Source of the DNA: Legionella qingyii
Lineage (GTDB): Bacteria; Pseudomonadota; Gammaproteobacteria; Legionellales; Legionellaceae
Direction: 5' to 3'
Assembly: GCF_003184185.1 (NCBI RefSeq)
Contig: NZ_QHJG01000019.1
Span: 24,351-88,350, forward strand
DNA: 64,000 nt
How positions within the stretch are numbered: position 1 is the stretch's first letter; each line of letters begins with the position of its first letter. Made by a program: the position numbers and the translations under genes. Below are positions 46,664 to 57,671 of the stretch, in pieces. Below the pieces are notes generated by a model. It saw only the letters and a program-made list of their open reading frames with translations. It had not been told where the DNA came from and did no database searches.

Positions 46664-47689
46664 TTGCTGACTTTAGCAGAACTTGCGGATCAATTAGATG
46701 GCGTGTGGCATGGAAATGCTGATCACGCCATTTTTTGTTTTGCCTCCCTTAGTCGAGCTACTTCGCAGGATGTTGCTTATTACGATAAATCCATATTACG
46801 CCAAGCTCTGGATACTACATTAGCCGGGGCAGTCTTACTTAGAGCGGAACATCAGCATTTATATCGTGGAAACTGTATCGTCGTCTCTCACCCTTTAAAC
46901 GCGATGATACATGCTACCCAGCTTTTATCAGTACCCATGTTTCCAAGATCCGGGATTGATCCTACGGCGATAATTCATCCATCTGCTCAATTAGGTCAAG
47001 ATATATCAATAGGTGCTTACAGTGTAATTGGTGCTGATGTTCAAGTTGCTGATGGAGTTACTATAGGAGCAAATGCTGTTATTGAATCTTCGGTACGAAT
47101 TGGTGAACACACTAAAATTGGACATGAAGTAGTAATCCATACAGGTTGTCAGTTAGGTGCCCACGTGGTTATAAATTCTGGCTGTGTTATTGGCGCATCT
47201 CCGTTCAATTATTTAAAGGAACATGGGCGCTGGCAACAGGGCTATAGTGTGGGTGCTGTTATTATTGCAAATGACGTGCATGTAGGATCTAATACTGTAA
47301 TTGACCGAGGTTCTTTAAGCGATACTTATTTGGGTGAAGGGGTCTGTATTGATAATTTAGTCCAGATTGCACATGACGTATTGATAGGTAAAAATACAAT
47401 CATTGCGGGTTGTGCTGCTGTAGGTGCTTATGCGCAAATTGGCGCAGATTGTATTGTTGGTGGTGCTAGTTGTATCGCGGCTCATGTGCATTTAGCTGAT
47501 GATGTAGTGATCACCGGAATGTCCACAGTAAGCAAATCTCTTGCTCGAGCTGGAATTTATTCCTCTGGAACTTTAGTACATGAACACCACCGTTGGCGTC
47601 GTAATGCAGCACGATTTCGACGATTGGATGATTATATAGTAAAGCTTGGTACCTTAGAGAAAAAGTTAAGCAGAATTGAAGAGGAATAA
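46664..47689 (+). CDS. lpxD: UDP-3-O-acylglucosamine N-acyltransferase
   Basis: Third step of lipid A synthesis. An N-terminal uridine-binding domain (to about residue 100) is followed by a left-handed beta-helix of hexapeptide repeats (IGAYSVIGADVQVADGVTIG) and a C-terminal helix. Start is TTG at 46664, reading LTLAELADQLDG, which aligns with the family. 341 residues is normal. It lies 15 bases after skp. Confidence 0.95.
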   Translation: MLTLAELADQLDGVWHGNADHAIFCFASLSRATSQDVAYYDKSILRQALDTTLAGAVLLRAEHQHLYRGNCIVVSHPLNAMIHATQLLSVPMFPRSGIDPTAIIHPSAQLGQDISIGAYSVIGADVQVADGVTIGANAVIESSVRIGEHTKIGHEVVIHTGCQLGAHVVINSGCVIGASPFNYLKEHGRWQQGYSVGAVIIANDVHVGSNTVIDRGSLSDTYLGEGVCIDNLVQIAHDVLIGKNTIIAGCAAVGAYAQIGADCIVGGASCIAAHVHLADDVVITGMSTVSKSLARAGIYSSGTLVHEHHRWRRNAARFRRLDDYIVKLGTLEKKLSRIEEE

Positions 47690-47799
47690 GTTTTAACATT
47701 AGCAATTGATTTAGACTTGTTAAAGCAGGATAATGTTTTCTCTTTTGGACCTCACTTTTGGCCCATACCAAGCATATTTATTTAAGCGAGAAACTGCGT

Positions 47800-48252
47800 A
47801 TGAGTGAACCTGTAGATATAAAACAGATTTTTAATATATTGCCGCACCGGTACCCAATGATCCTGGTAGACAGGGTATTAGATTACACACCATTTGATTG
47901 TTTGACCGCGATAAAAAATGTCACGATTAACGAGAATTTTTTTACTGGCCATTTCCCAGAAAATCCAATTATGCCCGGCGTATTGATGCTGGAAGCGTTG
48001 GCACAAGCCAGTGGGCTCTTAGCGGGATTGTCTCAAACACCTGAAGAAAATTATGGTATTTTGCATTTTTTTGCCGGTATCGATAATGCAAAATTTAAAC
48101 ATGTGGTTACTCCAGGAGACCAGCTGCGCTTGGAAGTAAAAATATTAGCAAGAAAAAGAGAATTTTGGCGTGTGCATGGCGAAGCTTATGTAGGTGATAA
48201 ACTGGCCTGTTCCGCGGATTTATTAAGTGCTGCGAAGGAAATTCAAAAGTGA
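47800..48252 (+). CDS. fabZ: 3-hydroxyacyl-[acyl-carrier-protein] dehydratase FabZ
   Basis: Dehydrates 3-hydroxyacyl-ACP in fatty acid elongation. Active-site His51 in GHFPENPIMPG and Glu65 in MLEALAQASG; LPHRYPMILVDRVLDY is the family N-terminal motif. The ATG at 47800 (150 residues) matches the normal length; a TTG at 47758 would add 14 residues. It competes with LpxA for 3-hydroxyacyl-ACP, which may explain the coupling: lpxA starts within its stop. Confidence 0.95.
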   Translation: MSEPVDIKQIFNILPHRYPMILVDRVLDYTPFDCLTAIKNVTINENFFTGHFPENPIMPGVLMLEALAQASGLLAGLSQTPEENYGILHFFAGIDNAKFKHVVTPGDQLRLEVKILARKREFWRVHGEAYVGDKLACSADLLSAAKEIQK

Positions 48253-49019
48253 TAGATGAACGTGCGATAATTCACCCTAGTGCAAAACTGGCAAAAGGGG
48301 TATCAGTAGGTCCTGGCGCTATAATCGGTGCTGAAGTAGTGATAGGTGAAAATACGTGGATTGGTCCTTATGCAGTCATTGAGGGGCCAACAACTATAGG
48401 AAAAAATAATAAAATTTTCCAATTTGCTTCAGTGGGAGATGCGCCACAAGACATTACTTATAAAGGCGAACCAACTCGATTAGAAATCGGTGATGATAAC
48501 ATCATCCGTGAATATTGTATGATTAGCCGTGGAACCGTTAAAGGGGGCGGTGTTACTCGTATTGGTAATAAGAACTTTTTAATGGCATATTCCCATGTCG
48601 GTCATGATTGTATGATTGGCAATCAAATTATTTTAGTAAGTTATGCTGCATTGTCAGGGCATGTAACCGTTGGTGATTATGCGAACATAGGTGGTTATGC
48701 AGCAGTACATCAATTTTGCCATGTTGGGCCCTATGCGTTTATTGCTAGAGCTTCTTATGTAAGTAAAGATGTACTTCCTTATCTCATGATTTCTGGTGAT
48801 ACAACTTCAGCATGTGGCATTAACACAGTCGGATTGCGTCGAAGAGGATTTTCATCTGAAGCGATTGATGGCTTACGACGTGCTTATAAAATTATTTTCC
48901 GCAAAGGATTAACAGTTCAACAAGCTGTCGCTGAATTAGAATTGATGCAAAGTGAATGTCCTGAAGTAGTTCTGATGATTGACGCTTTAAATCAATCCAC
49001 ACGTGGAATTGTTAGGTAA
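48249..49019 (+). CDS. lpxA: UDP-N-acetylglucosamine acyltransferase
   Basis: First step of lipid A synthesis. Left-handed beta-helix; IFQFASVGDAPQDITYKGEP, catalytic His119 in YSHVGHDC, and a C-terminal helical domain ending QSTRGIVR. The GTG start overlaps the fabZ stop by four bases. 256 residues is slightly shorter than E. coli LpxA. It closes the conserved lpxD-fabZ-lpxA order. Confidence 0.96.
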   Translation: MIDERAIIHPSAKLAKGVSVGPGAIIGAEVVIGENTWIGPYAVIEGPTTIGKNNKIFQFASVGDAPQDITYKGEPTRLEIGDDNIIREYCMISRGTVKGGGVTRIGNKNFLMAYSHVGHDCMIGNQIILVSYAALSGHVTVGDYANIGGYAAVHQFCHVGPYAFIARASYVSKDVLPYLMISGDTTSACGINTVGLRRRGFSSEAIDGLRRAYKIIFRKGLTVQQAVAELELMQSECPEVVLMIDALNQSTRGIVR

Positions 49020-49046
49020 ACCGAATATAAGTATTTAATAAGTTAG

Positions 49047-50342
<1,296 letters not shown>

Positions 50343-50379
50343 AAACTGCAATCGATATTCAATTGCGTTGATAGCTTCT

Positions 50380-50402
50380 TTGTTGCAGCTTTGCTGCAAC
50401 AA
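50380..50402 (+). terminator. Hairpin after serS
   Basis: TTGTTGCAGC and GCTGCAACAA form a perfect 10-bp stem with a TTT loop, 38 bases after the serS stop. Only a short pyrimidine run (TCTTC) follows. Confidence 0.6.
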
Positions 50403-50427
50403 TCTTCAAGAGTAAGCTTCTTTTAAC

Positions 50428-51210
50428 TTAAACTCTAATGTTATTTTCTGTTTTTTGTTCATTTAAATTAAAAATTGGCTCATAATGCTTCGTTGTTTTA
50501 AGCTTATATTGCGGTGATGATGAAAAAAAAGTGAGACGTTGAGCCATAAAAGGACGATTTTTTATATTTATAGATTGTTTGGCAAATTTCGTAAAAAAAG
50601 TTAAATGACAATCGGTATGCACTGTTGTTGAGTTATGAGGTTTTTCTATACACAATTCATCTTCACAATACTCGAGCATCAGATTTTCCAATTCCTCTTC
50701 AAGGGTTTTCATTTTTTTTATCTTGAGTTCAGGTGATAGTTGATGAAAAATTTTTATCTGATTCATATCGGATAAATCATGAGCATGACGTTTCAGCTTT
50801 TCCAGATTGAAACTTCTTATTTTTGGAGCAAATAATACACTTAAGCAATTCCATTTTTTTTGTTTTACCTTGCGGCTCATTTTTTTAGTTAAAGCGATTG
50901 AATGACGCAGTTTCGCTATAAAGGATGGAATTTTAAACAATTTTTCAATGATATTAAATTGTCTTGTAACTGTCAGAAAAAATAATAAGTTGTATTTGCA
51001 TAGGAATTTAAACTCATTGTTTTTTTGTTCGTTTTGATGTATCACATCCCTTTTGTTAAGGGTTGTATTAATTTTTCTGAGCCATTCTAAATAGGATACA
51101 AGCAAGGGATGGTTTGCTTCTGACAAGTCTTGTTGTTTGAAAAATAATCTATGCGGGTTTTGAATAGTCCTTTTTAACGGTGCATCCAGTACAAATTGAA
51201 TGGTATCCAT
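50428..51210 (-). CDS. Hypothetical protein, Lys-rich
   Basis: A 260-residue soluble protein that I do not recognise. It is rich in Lys, Phe, Leu and Asn, helical in the middle (KMKTLEEELENLMLEYCEDE) and has no signal peptide or membrane segment. ATG at 51210 is chosen because AGGA lies ten bases upstream; a TTG at 51234 would add eight residues. It stands alone between serS and a MITE-like repeat, and its AT-rich, orphan character would fit an acquired effector or a lineage-specific gene; this is only an inference. Confidence 0.6.
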   Translation of the reverse strand: MDTIQFVLDAPLKRTIQNPHRLFFKQQDLSEANHPLLVSYLEWLRKINTTLNKRDVIHQNEQKNNEFKFLCKYNLLFFLTVTRQFNIIEKLFKIPSFIAKLRHSIALTKKMSRKVKQKKWNCLSVLFAPKIRSFNLEKLKRHAHDLSDMNQIKIFHQLSPELKIKKMKTLEEELENLMLEYCEDELCIEKPHNSTTVHTDCHLTFFTKFAKQSINIKNRPFMAQRLTFFSSSPQYKLKTTKHYEPIFNLNEQKTENNIRV

Positions 51211-51349
51211 ATCACTCAATTCCTGTTCGTCCAAGTTTTAAAAGTATAGTTGTTTTTGTAAAAAGTGCATTTATTTTGGGCGTACTGGATTTTTAGTTAT
51301 CTTTCAGTGGGTTGGTGAGTGAACTTTGAATTACAAAATGATTCTTGCA

Positions 51350-51469
51350 GGGACTTACTAAAAACTCCATCTCTTCGTTAAATAATGCCTTTAATTTAGT
51401 CAATTAGTATATCTAGACTCCTTTATTAAAAGCATTTTTTGCCTCGAACTTGGGGGGGGCGTAAGTCCT
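51350..51469. mobile_element. MITE-like element, family A, copy 2
   Basis: A 120-bp element with the same ends as the copy at 15016-15137 (GGGACTTACTAAAAACTCC left, GTAAGTCCT right) in the reverse orientation relative to it. Interior words ATCTCTTCGTTAA, TTAGTATATCTA and GCATTTTTTGCCTCGA match the other copy. It is more diverged at the right end, where a G-run replaces the A-tract. Confidence 0.75.
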
Positions 51470-51619
51470 GTCTTGGTGATCTGCTCCTTTTAATTTTAAT
51501 TGCTGTGATGCCCGGAAAAGACGGGGGATTTTTAGAGAAACCTAAAATTTGGACAACTTTATCAATAAGTCCTAATATAATTAACAATAATAATATTTAC
51601 CGAAATGAGGGAATCGTGC

Positions 51620-53023
51620 ATGGAAAAAGCCAAGGCGCATTTTAACAATCACATTATTATGATTGGGTTTGGTTGTATTGGCCAAGCTTTATTGCCCTTA
51701 CTTATTAATAATTTAAATATTAAACCATCACAGATTACAGTGATTACCAGTGATGATACATCGGTTCATGTGGCGCAAAAATTTGGAATAAATTTTCAGG
51801 GAAAAACAATTAAACGTGATAATTATGTTGAGATCATAGGAAACCGATTACACCCGGGCGATTTTGTAATTGATGTTTCAATAACTCTTTCCAGTTATTG
51901 TCTGCTTACCCTTTGTGAACAAAAAGGGGCTCTGTACATTAACGCCTCTACTGAACGATGGGGTGATGAATTTATATTAGAAAATATACCGCCAGAATCT
52001 CGAACCAATTATTTGTTACGAGAAGAAGTACTGAAATTAAAAGGAAAAACCAGTAACACAGCGCTCATAACTCATGGAGCCAATCCTGGTTTAGTATCGC
52101 ATTTTGTAAAACAAGCGCTATTAAATATGGCCCAGGATAATCAAATCAAAATACAGACACCTAAAACCAGTTTTGATTGGGCTAGACTCGCTTATAAATT
52201 AGGTATTAAGGCGATTCATATTGCTGAACATGATACTCAAACTGCACTACCTGTCAGGGCTATAGGTGAGTTTGTTAATACATGGTCGATTAAAGGATTT
52301 ATTGAAGAAATAAGGCAACCTGTTGAAATTGGTTGGGGAATTCATGAGCGGCATATACCGGAGGGAGCGAAATTTCATTCAGTTGGCCCTCAATGCGCTA
52401 TTTATCTTGAGCATCCTAGTGCTAGCGTTAAAGTTCGCTCGTGGACTCCAAGCTTTGGGACATACCATGGTTTTTTAATCACTCATCCCGAAACAACGTC
52501 AATTACTCATTTTTTGACGTTGAAAAATGACACTGAAGTACAATATAGACCAACGGTTCTGTATGCCTATTGTCCATGTCCTGATGCGATTCTTTCATTA
52601 CATGAGCTTTATGGAAATGAGTGGATACCCCAAGAAAATAGTCGCTTACTCGTTGACGACGTGAAGCAGGGTGTCGATGAGTTGGGTGTTTTATTAATGG
52701 GAAATCCTAATGGCGCTTATTGGTTTGGTTCAACCTTATCTATTGAACAAGCGCGAGCACTGGCTCCGCATAATAATGCGACCAGTCTACAAGTAGTCGC
52801 AGGGCTATTTGCTGGAATTATTTGGGCAATTGAGCATCCTAATCAAGGAATCGTTGAACCCGAAGAGCTGGATCATGACGAAATTTTGAAGGTTGCTTTG
52901 CCTTATCTTGGTACTGTAAATGGATATTACACTGATTGGAATCCATTAAAAAACAGAGGATGGTTATATTCAGAAAACGTGGATGTCCATGATCCTTGGC
53001 AGTTTGTTAATATGCAGGTTTAA
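51620..53023 (+). CDS. hss: Homospermidine synthase
   Basis: NAD-dependent synthesis of homospermidine from putrescine, or from putrescine and spermidine. The Rossmann motif IIMIGFGCIGQALLPLL is at the N-terminus, followed by YINASTERWGDEF, HGANPGLVSHFVKQAL and the conserved YCPCPDA. ATG at 51620 with GAGGGA nine bases before is preferred over an ATG at 51605. 467 residues agrees with the bacterial enzyme. It has its own promoter region after the repeat element. Confidence 0.9.
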   Translation: MEKAKAHFNNHIIMIGFGCIGQALLPLLINNLNIKPSQITVITSDDTSVHVAQKFGINFQGKTIKRDNYVEIIGNRLHPGDFVIDVSITLSSYCLLTLCEQKGALYINASTERWGDEFILENIPPESRTNYLLREEVLKLKGKTSNTALITHGANPGLVSHFVKQALLNMAQDNQIKIQTPKTSFDWARLAYKLGIKAIHIAEHDTQTALPVRAIGEFVNTWSIKGFIEEIRQPVEIGWGIHERHIPEGAKFHSVGPQCAIYLEHPSASVKVRSWTPSFGTYHGFLITHPETTSITHFLTLKNDTEVQYRPTVLYAYCPCPDAILSLHELYGNEWIPQENSRLLVDDVKQGVDELGVLLMGNPNGAYWFGSTLSIEQARALAPHNNATSLQVVAGLFAGIIWAIEHPNQGIVEPEELDHDEILKVALPYLGTVNGYYTDWNPLKNRGWLYSENVDVHDPWQFVNMQV

Positions 53024-53205
53024 TCAATTGAAAAAAATATGAATCCTTTGTTTTTCAAAATAATAGCACAATAAATTTTTATTTCTTATCCTGTTTGATT
53101 TACTGGATTAACATCCAATTTAATTGTACCCTTCGTAATGACCTAAACGCGATGTTCTATTAAGTCTATATGTTGCTTTAATTTCGATCTTAATTTAGGA
53201 AGATT

Positions 53206-53520
53206 ATGGTTATCTACGAAGTAAATTTGGTCATTGATGAAGATATTTACCCTCAATTTCAATTATGGCTAAAAAAGCATGTCAAAGAAATGCTTCAGTT
53301 TCCAGGCTTTATTCAAGCAAGTATTTTAAAACCTGAAAATGAGAACACAGCAAATCAGGAAAAATTAACAGTCCAATATCAATTGGAAAATAGAGAATCC
53401 TTAAAAGTATACTTCACTGAATTTGCACTGAAGATGCGTGAAGAGGGGCTTAAGTTGTTTAAAGATAAATTTTCCGCTCAAAGAAGGGTTTTCGAGGTAG
53501 CTGCCATCATCTTGAAATAA
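53206..53520 (+). CDS. DUF4286 family protein
   Basis: A 104-residue protein of a conserved uncharacterised family with a ferredoxin-like (dimeric alpha/beta barrel) look: IYEVNLVIDEDIYPQFQLWL, then QFPGFIQASIL and RRVFEVAAII. AGGA precedes the ATG. It stands alone; function unknown. Confidence 0.75.
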   Translation: MVIYEVNLVIDEDIYPQFQLWLKKHVKEMLQFPGFIQASILKPENENTANQEKLTVQYQLENRESLKVYFTEFALKMREEGLKLFKDKFSAQRRVFEVAAIILK

Positions 53521-53611
53521 GAAAATTTGCATCGAAAGTATGTTTTCATATAGCCTTTTCAGCTTGTGGAGAACATCGCATTTTGTCCTTTGGATTAATA
53601 TAGGATATAGA

Positions 53612-54400
53612 ATGAGACAGATAATTAAATTTGGATTTATATTGGGTTTGTCGACAAGCGGCAGTGCGTTCAGTGCCGAGCCTGTTCAGGGGCTATATTT
53701 GGGATTATTGGGACAGCTGAGTCATGCTACAAATCTTGACCTTAATTTTTCACTCACTCAACTCCCTAATTTAGGAACTATAGGAACAGTACAATTAGGA
53801 CCAGTTGGTGGTGGGATAGGAGCTTCTCTTGGATATAAAATACAGAATTTCCGACTAGAGGGTGAGTTTCTTTTTAATATAAATAATTATGGTCAATTAA
53901 ATGCAGGCTCTTGTACCCTTATAAGTCCTGCCGTATTAGGCCCTGAAGGAACATGTCCTGCTGAAGTTGTGGATGTTGGCTTGGGATTTAATGGTTATAC
54001 CATAGGATTATATGGATTTTTCAATGCGTTTTATGATTTTCTATCCTCTGACCCTAATGTGAATTTTGTTCCCTATCTGGGAGTAGGTGTAGGCGGAGCT
54101 GATATTTTGAACCATGCCGTATTTCAAAGTAATAACCAATGCATTTCCTTGGGAACTTGCTCACCAATCGTCAATGAGAGCTTCAATAACTCACATTTTG
54201 GCTTTGCAGCACAAGGTATCATTGGATTTAATTATTATATTGACGATTTTACTACCATTGGCCTGGATTTTCGTTACGTTTCTACATTTAATTTTAGTAA
54301 TAATAACTCTGGTTCTTCTACTACGAATTCAAGTAACAGTGCTTTTGGAATAAGCACCATCAATCTTACCGGAAATTTTGCTCTGGAGAAGGCTAGCTAA
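53612..54400 (+). CDS. Outer membrane beta-barrel protein
   Basis: A 262-residue exported protein with a signal peptide (residues 1-23, ending SAFSA) followed by alternating amphipathic strands (GLYLGLLGQLS, GIGASLGYKIQ, VPYLGVGVGGADI, FGFAAQGIIGFNYYI). It resembles small eight-strand barrels of the OmpA/opacity type. The usual C-terminal aromatic residue is not conserved (NFALEKAS). ATG at 53612 with AGGA is preferred; an upstream start at 53540 would add 24 residues before the signal peptide. Possibly a surface protein; role unknown. Confidence 0.75.
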   Translation: MRQIIKFGFILGLSTSGSAFSAEPVQGLYLGLLGQLSHATNLDLNFSLTQLPNLGTIGTVQLGPVGGGIGASLGYKIQNFRLEGEFLFNINNYGQLNAGSCTLISPAVLGPEGTCPAEVVDVGLGFNGYTIGLYGFFNAFYDFLSSDPNVNFVPYLGVGVGGADILNHAVFQSNNQCISLGTCSPIVNESFNNSHFGFAAQGIIGFNYYIDDFTTIGLDFRYVSTFNFSNNNSGSSTTNSSNSAFGISTINLTGNFALEKAS

Positions 54401-54489
54401 TAGCCAAGATAGGGATTTCAAAATAAGATATTTTGATTCTATAGTTAATTAAATGGAAGTATTTACTTGATACAACTTAGGAAAGAATC

Positions 54490-55896
54490 ATGGCATTAAA
54501 ATATGATGTGATCGTTTTAGGTGGTGGTAAAGGTGGTAAAACACTAGCTGTCGATTTAGCAAAAGCGGGTCAACGAGTTGCCCTGGTCGAAGACAACCAA
54601 ATTGGTGGAACTTGTATTAATGTGGCATGTATTCCCACAAAAACACTCGTACAATCCGCCAAGATAGCGCACTATTGTCGTTCAGCATCAGCCTATGGCT
54701 TGGAAGCCACTCTGGCTCCCATTGACTTTAGAGCGGTTCGCACTCGTAAAGATGCAATAGTTAAAATGATGCGCGAAGCTAATTTAAAACAATTTTTAGA
54801 TTCTGGGATGGATCTCATGTTGGGACGAGGGCATTTTGTTGGACCTAAGACTATTGAAGTGAGTCTATCATCACCACGAAATAATCGAAAAGTAGTGGAA
54901 ATTACTGCCGATCAAATCTTTATTAATACAGGTGCCTTACCTTTCGTACCCTCCATTCCTGGTCTTGATAAAATAAAATATCATACCAATGACAGCTTGA
55001 TGAATGTCGATAAGGTTCCCAAGCATTTGCTTATAGTTGGTGGCGGTTATATTGGTTTGGAGTTCGCCCAGTTATTTCGTCGTTTAGGGGCTGATATCAC
55101 GGTGATAGAGGCGGATAGCAAGTTTCTGGGACGCGAAGACAGAGATATTGCTGAACAGGTTCTAGATACTTTAACTAAAGAAGGAATTCATTTTTCATTG
55201 AATACTAAAATCAATAGTATTCAAGAAGAGGATGGTGACATAGTGATCCATGTGAATCAGAATGGGAAGTCCGAGCTGATTCGTGGAAGTGATGTGTTGA
55301 TTGCTGTTGGACGTCTTGCAAATACAGCAGGATTAAATTTAGAGAAAACGGGTGTTGAGCTTGATGAGCGCGGTTTTATCAAAGTAAATGAATACCTTGA
55401 AACAACAACTAAAGGGATCTGGGCTTTAGGTGATGTAAAGGGCGGGGCCCAATTTACACACTTATCCTTAGATGATTATCGTTTAGTCAAGCATAATCTA
55501 CAAAACCCACAAAATAAGCATTCTGCTCAAGGCCGACTTATTCCTTATACAGTCTTCCTCGATCCAGAATTAGCACGGATTGGCATGACAGAAACGCAAG
55601 CCCTTGCCCAAGGGTACTCTCTAAAAGTAGCAAAAATTCCCGCTGCAGTTATCCCTAGAGCAAAAACACAGGGAGAAACAACAGGTCTTTTAAAAGCTGT
55701 TATTGATGCAAAAACAGATCATATTTTAGGTGTTTCTATTTTTTGTGCCGAGGCGGGTGAAATCCTTGGAGTAATCCAATTGGCCATGGAATTAAATATA
55801 CCTTATCAAAAACTTCGCGATGTAATGTTTGCCCATCCTACATTAGTTGAATGCATTAATTTGTGGTTTGCCGCAGCAGAAAATGCCAAATCTTAA
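54490..55896 (+). CDS. Dihydrolipoamide dehydrogenase/mercuric reductase-family flavoprotein
   Basis: A 468-residue pyridine-nucleotide disulfide oxidoreductase. FAD motif VLGGGKGGKTLAVDLA, redox-active Cys42/Cys47 in GGTCINVACIPTK, NAD(P) motif IVGGGYIGLEFAQLFRRLGA and the C-terminal His-Glu pair in AHPTLVECI. It lacks the N-terminal heavy-metal domain and terminal Cys pair of true MerA, and no 2-oxoacid dehydrogenase genes adjoin, so it is best left as an orphan family member. Confidence 0.85.
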   Translation: MALKYDVIVLGGGKGGKTLAVDLAKAGQRVALVEDNQIGGTCINVACIPTKTLVQSAKIAHYCRSASAYGLEATLAPIDFRAVRTRKDAIVKMMREANLKQFLDSGMDLMLGRGHFVGPKTIEVSLSSPRNNRKVVEITADQIFINTGALPFVPSIPGLDKIKYHTNDSLMNVDKVPKHLLIVGGGYIGLEFAQLFRRLGADITVIEADSKFLGREDRDIAEQVLDTLTKEGIHFSLNTKINSIQEEDGDIVIHVNQNGKSELIRGSDVLIAVGRLANTAGLNLEKTGVELDERGFIKVNEYLETTTKGIWALGDVKGGAQFTHLSLDDYRLVKHNLQNPQNKHSAQGRLIPYTVFLDPELARIGMTETQALAQGYSLKVAKIPAAVIPRAKTQGETTGLLKAVIDAKTDHILGVSIFCAEAGEILGVIQLAMELNIPYQKLRDVMFAHPTLVECINLWFAAAENAKS

Positions 55897-55961
55897 GCCC
55901 AGTATGTTGAGTTAAAGCAACTCAACATGACCTAAAATCATACTGATCGACGATGAGTTTT

Positions 55962-55985
55962 ATCCATTCACAAATGGATTTTTTT
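55962..55985 (+). terminator. Rho-independent terminator
   Basis: ATCCATT pairs with AATGGAT around a CACA loop and runs directly into seven T. A second perfect 10-bp hairpin (ATGTTGAGTT with AACTCAACAT, 55904-55928) lies just upstream. Together they end the flavoprotein transcript. Confidence 0.75.
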
Positions 55986-56095
55986 GTTCTATTTTAATAA
56001 AAATAGAATTAATATTTGATTGTTTGTCCTTAATGCGCTCAAAAAATACCAAAAAGTGTTGATTTCAATTTCATCTTATGTAAACCTTGCGCACT

Positions 56096-57424
56096 ATGAG
56101 TAGGAAATTAATTTACACAATAATCTGTATTAGTTGCCTTATATTCGGTGTGGTTGGGCTGTCGGTTTATAAGAAAGCCAAAGCGCATGAGAAACCACTT
56201 AGTCCTAAAAAAGAAGTTGTTAAAACCGAACCTGTAAGGAACTCTACGGCAAAAAATAATAGCCCACACGAGAGTGTTGGAAAAATAGTGAATATGGCAC
56301 CTAAGAGTGCTCATAAAGCGGTAGCTGATGCAAGAGAAAACTCTCGACCTAAGCACACTCCAAGAACGGTTATTATGAAAAGCCACAATATTGCTTTAAC
56401 CAAGGTATCTTTTGAAGAATTACCAGGCTGGGATACTGCAGATGTTAAGAAATCTTTAGTAGCATTTCAGAAATCATGTGAGACGTTCTTGAAACAGGCC
56501 CCGTCTCATACGATCAGGACGCAACACATTAAATTAAAAGCTCGAGATTGGCATCCGGCATGTAAAGCGGCTTTGGCTCTGGATTCAATTTCAGACGACT
56601 CAGCAAAAGAATTTTTTGAGAAGTGGTTTCGTCCTATTGAGTTTGCACAAAAAAAGCCGGTTCATGGTTTATTTACAGGCTATTACATGCCTAAAATCAA
56701 AGGGAATTTAACAAAAAGCCCTAAATACAATACGCCGATTTATGGGCTACCAAAGGGTAAATATTCAACCTCCTATACACGCGAGCAAATTGATAATGGG
56801 GCTCTTAAGAAAAAGGCACGGGTGATTGCATGGATCCACAGTCCCGCCGAACGGCTTTTCTTAGAAATAGAAGGCTCTGGTGTTATTCAGCTGCCTAATG
56901 GTGAAAATATATACCTAGGCTATGCAGGTGAAAATGGTGCTCCATACACATCAATTGCGAAAGTGATGATTAATCAAGGGATCATGACCCGACATAATGC
57001 ATCTAAAGCTGCGATTATACGCTATTTAGAAAGTCATCCTGAAAAAGCCAAAACGATTATCCAGAAAAATAAATCCTTTGTCTTTTTTGAAGATTTAAAA
57101 GAACCCATGGCTCTTGGCGCTCAGGGGATGGCTCTTACACCAGGATATTCTTTAGCTGTAGACAAAAAATGGATTCCACTTGGCGCCCCTCTTTGGTTGG
57201 ATACAAAACGGCCAGCTAAAGATCAAACAAGTGAAAAGCAATTTCAACGCCTTATGATTGCACAAGATACAGGTGGTGCAATTCGTGGATTTATGCGAGG
57301 CGATATTTATTGGGGTTCAGGAAAGTTTGCTACGTTTTTAGGTGAGCATATGAAAAATGAGGGGCATTATTGGCTACTTCTTCCCAAACATATTTTAAAT
57401 CGGTTGGCGAAAAAGGCACTTTAA
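56096..57424 (+). CDS. mltA: Membrane-bound lytic murein transglycosylase A
   Basis: Cleaves peptidoglycan to 1,6-anhydromuropeptides. An N-terminal hydrophobic segment (residues 5-23) anchors or exports it; a Lys/Ser/His-rich linker (about 25-100) is followed by the MltA domain (GLFTGYYMPKIKGN, FLEIEGSGVIQLP) and the 3D domain (LGAPLWLDTKRP, IAQDTGGAIRG, RGDIYWGSG) with the catalytic Asp. ATG at 56096 is preferred to TTG at 56087. It is longer than E. coli MltA because of the linker, and a classical lipobox is not evident. Confidence 0.88.
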   Translation: MSRKLIYTIICISCLIFGVVGLSVYKKAKAHEKPLSPKKEVVKTEPVRNSTAKNNSPHESVGKIVNMAPKSAHKAVADARENSRPKHTPRTVIMKSHNIALTKVSFEELPGWDTADVKKSLVAFQKSCETFLKQAPSHTIRTQHIKLKARDWHPACKAALALDSISDDSAKEFFEKWFRPIEFAQKKPVHGLFTGYYMPKIKGNLTKSPKYNTPIYGLPKGKYSTSYTREQIDNGALKKKARVIAWIHSPAERLFLEIEGSGVIQLPNGENIYLGYAGENGAPYTSIAKVMINQGIMTRHNASKAAIIRYLESHPEKAKTIIQKNKSFVFFEDLKEPMALGAQGMALTPGYSLAVDKKWIPLGAPLWLDTKRPAKDQTSEKQFQRLMIAQDTGGAIRGFMRGDIYWGSGKFATFLGEHMKNEGHYWLLLPKHILNRLAKKAL

Positions 57425-57499
57425 TCCCGGTCTTAATAAACCCGAAAGGGATCATTTATATTCTATTGACCAGCGCCCTTGTTAAATTAATAAAATGGA

Positions 57500-57619
57500 A
57501 TGTACATTTTGAAGAAAATCGGTTTGCACCTTATGGTGGGATGTTCTGTGGGAATCTGTTTTGGGTTGTTTTTTAATACGATTCTCAATATAGAATTGAT
57601 GCAAAGCATCATTAATTGA
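57500..57619 (+). CDS. Possible small membrane peptide
   Basis: A 39-codon frame from ATG to TGA: MYILKKIGLHLMVGCSVGIC and on to TGA, with one hydrophobic segment (residues 7-28). It lies just after mltA with no clear ribosome-binding site. It could be a chance frame; offered with low confidence. Confidence 0.2.
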   Translation: MYILKKIGLHLMVGCSVGICFGLFFNTILNIELMQSIIN

Positions 57620-57671
57620 CAGCCCAAAGTGCATATAAATCTGAGTTTTCCCATACCCTGCTATCTATTGA

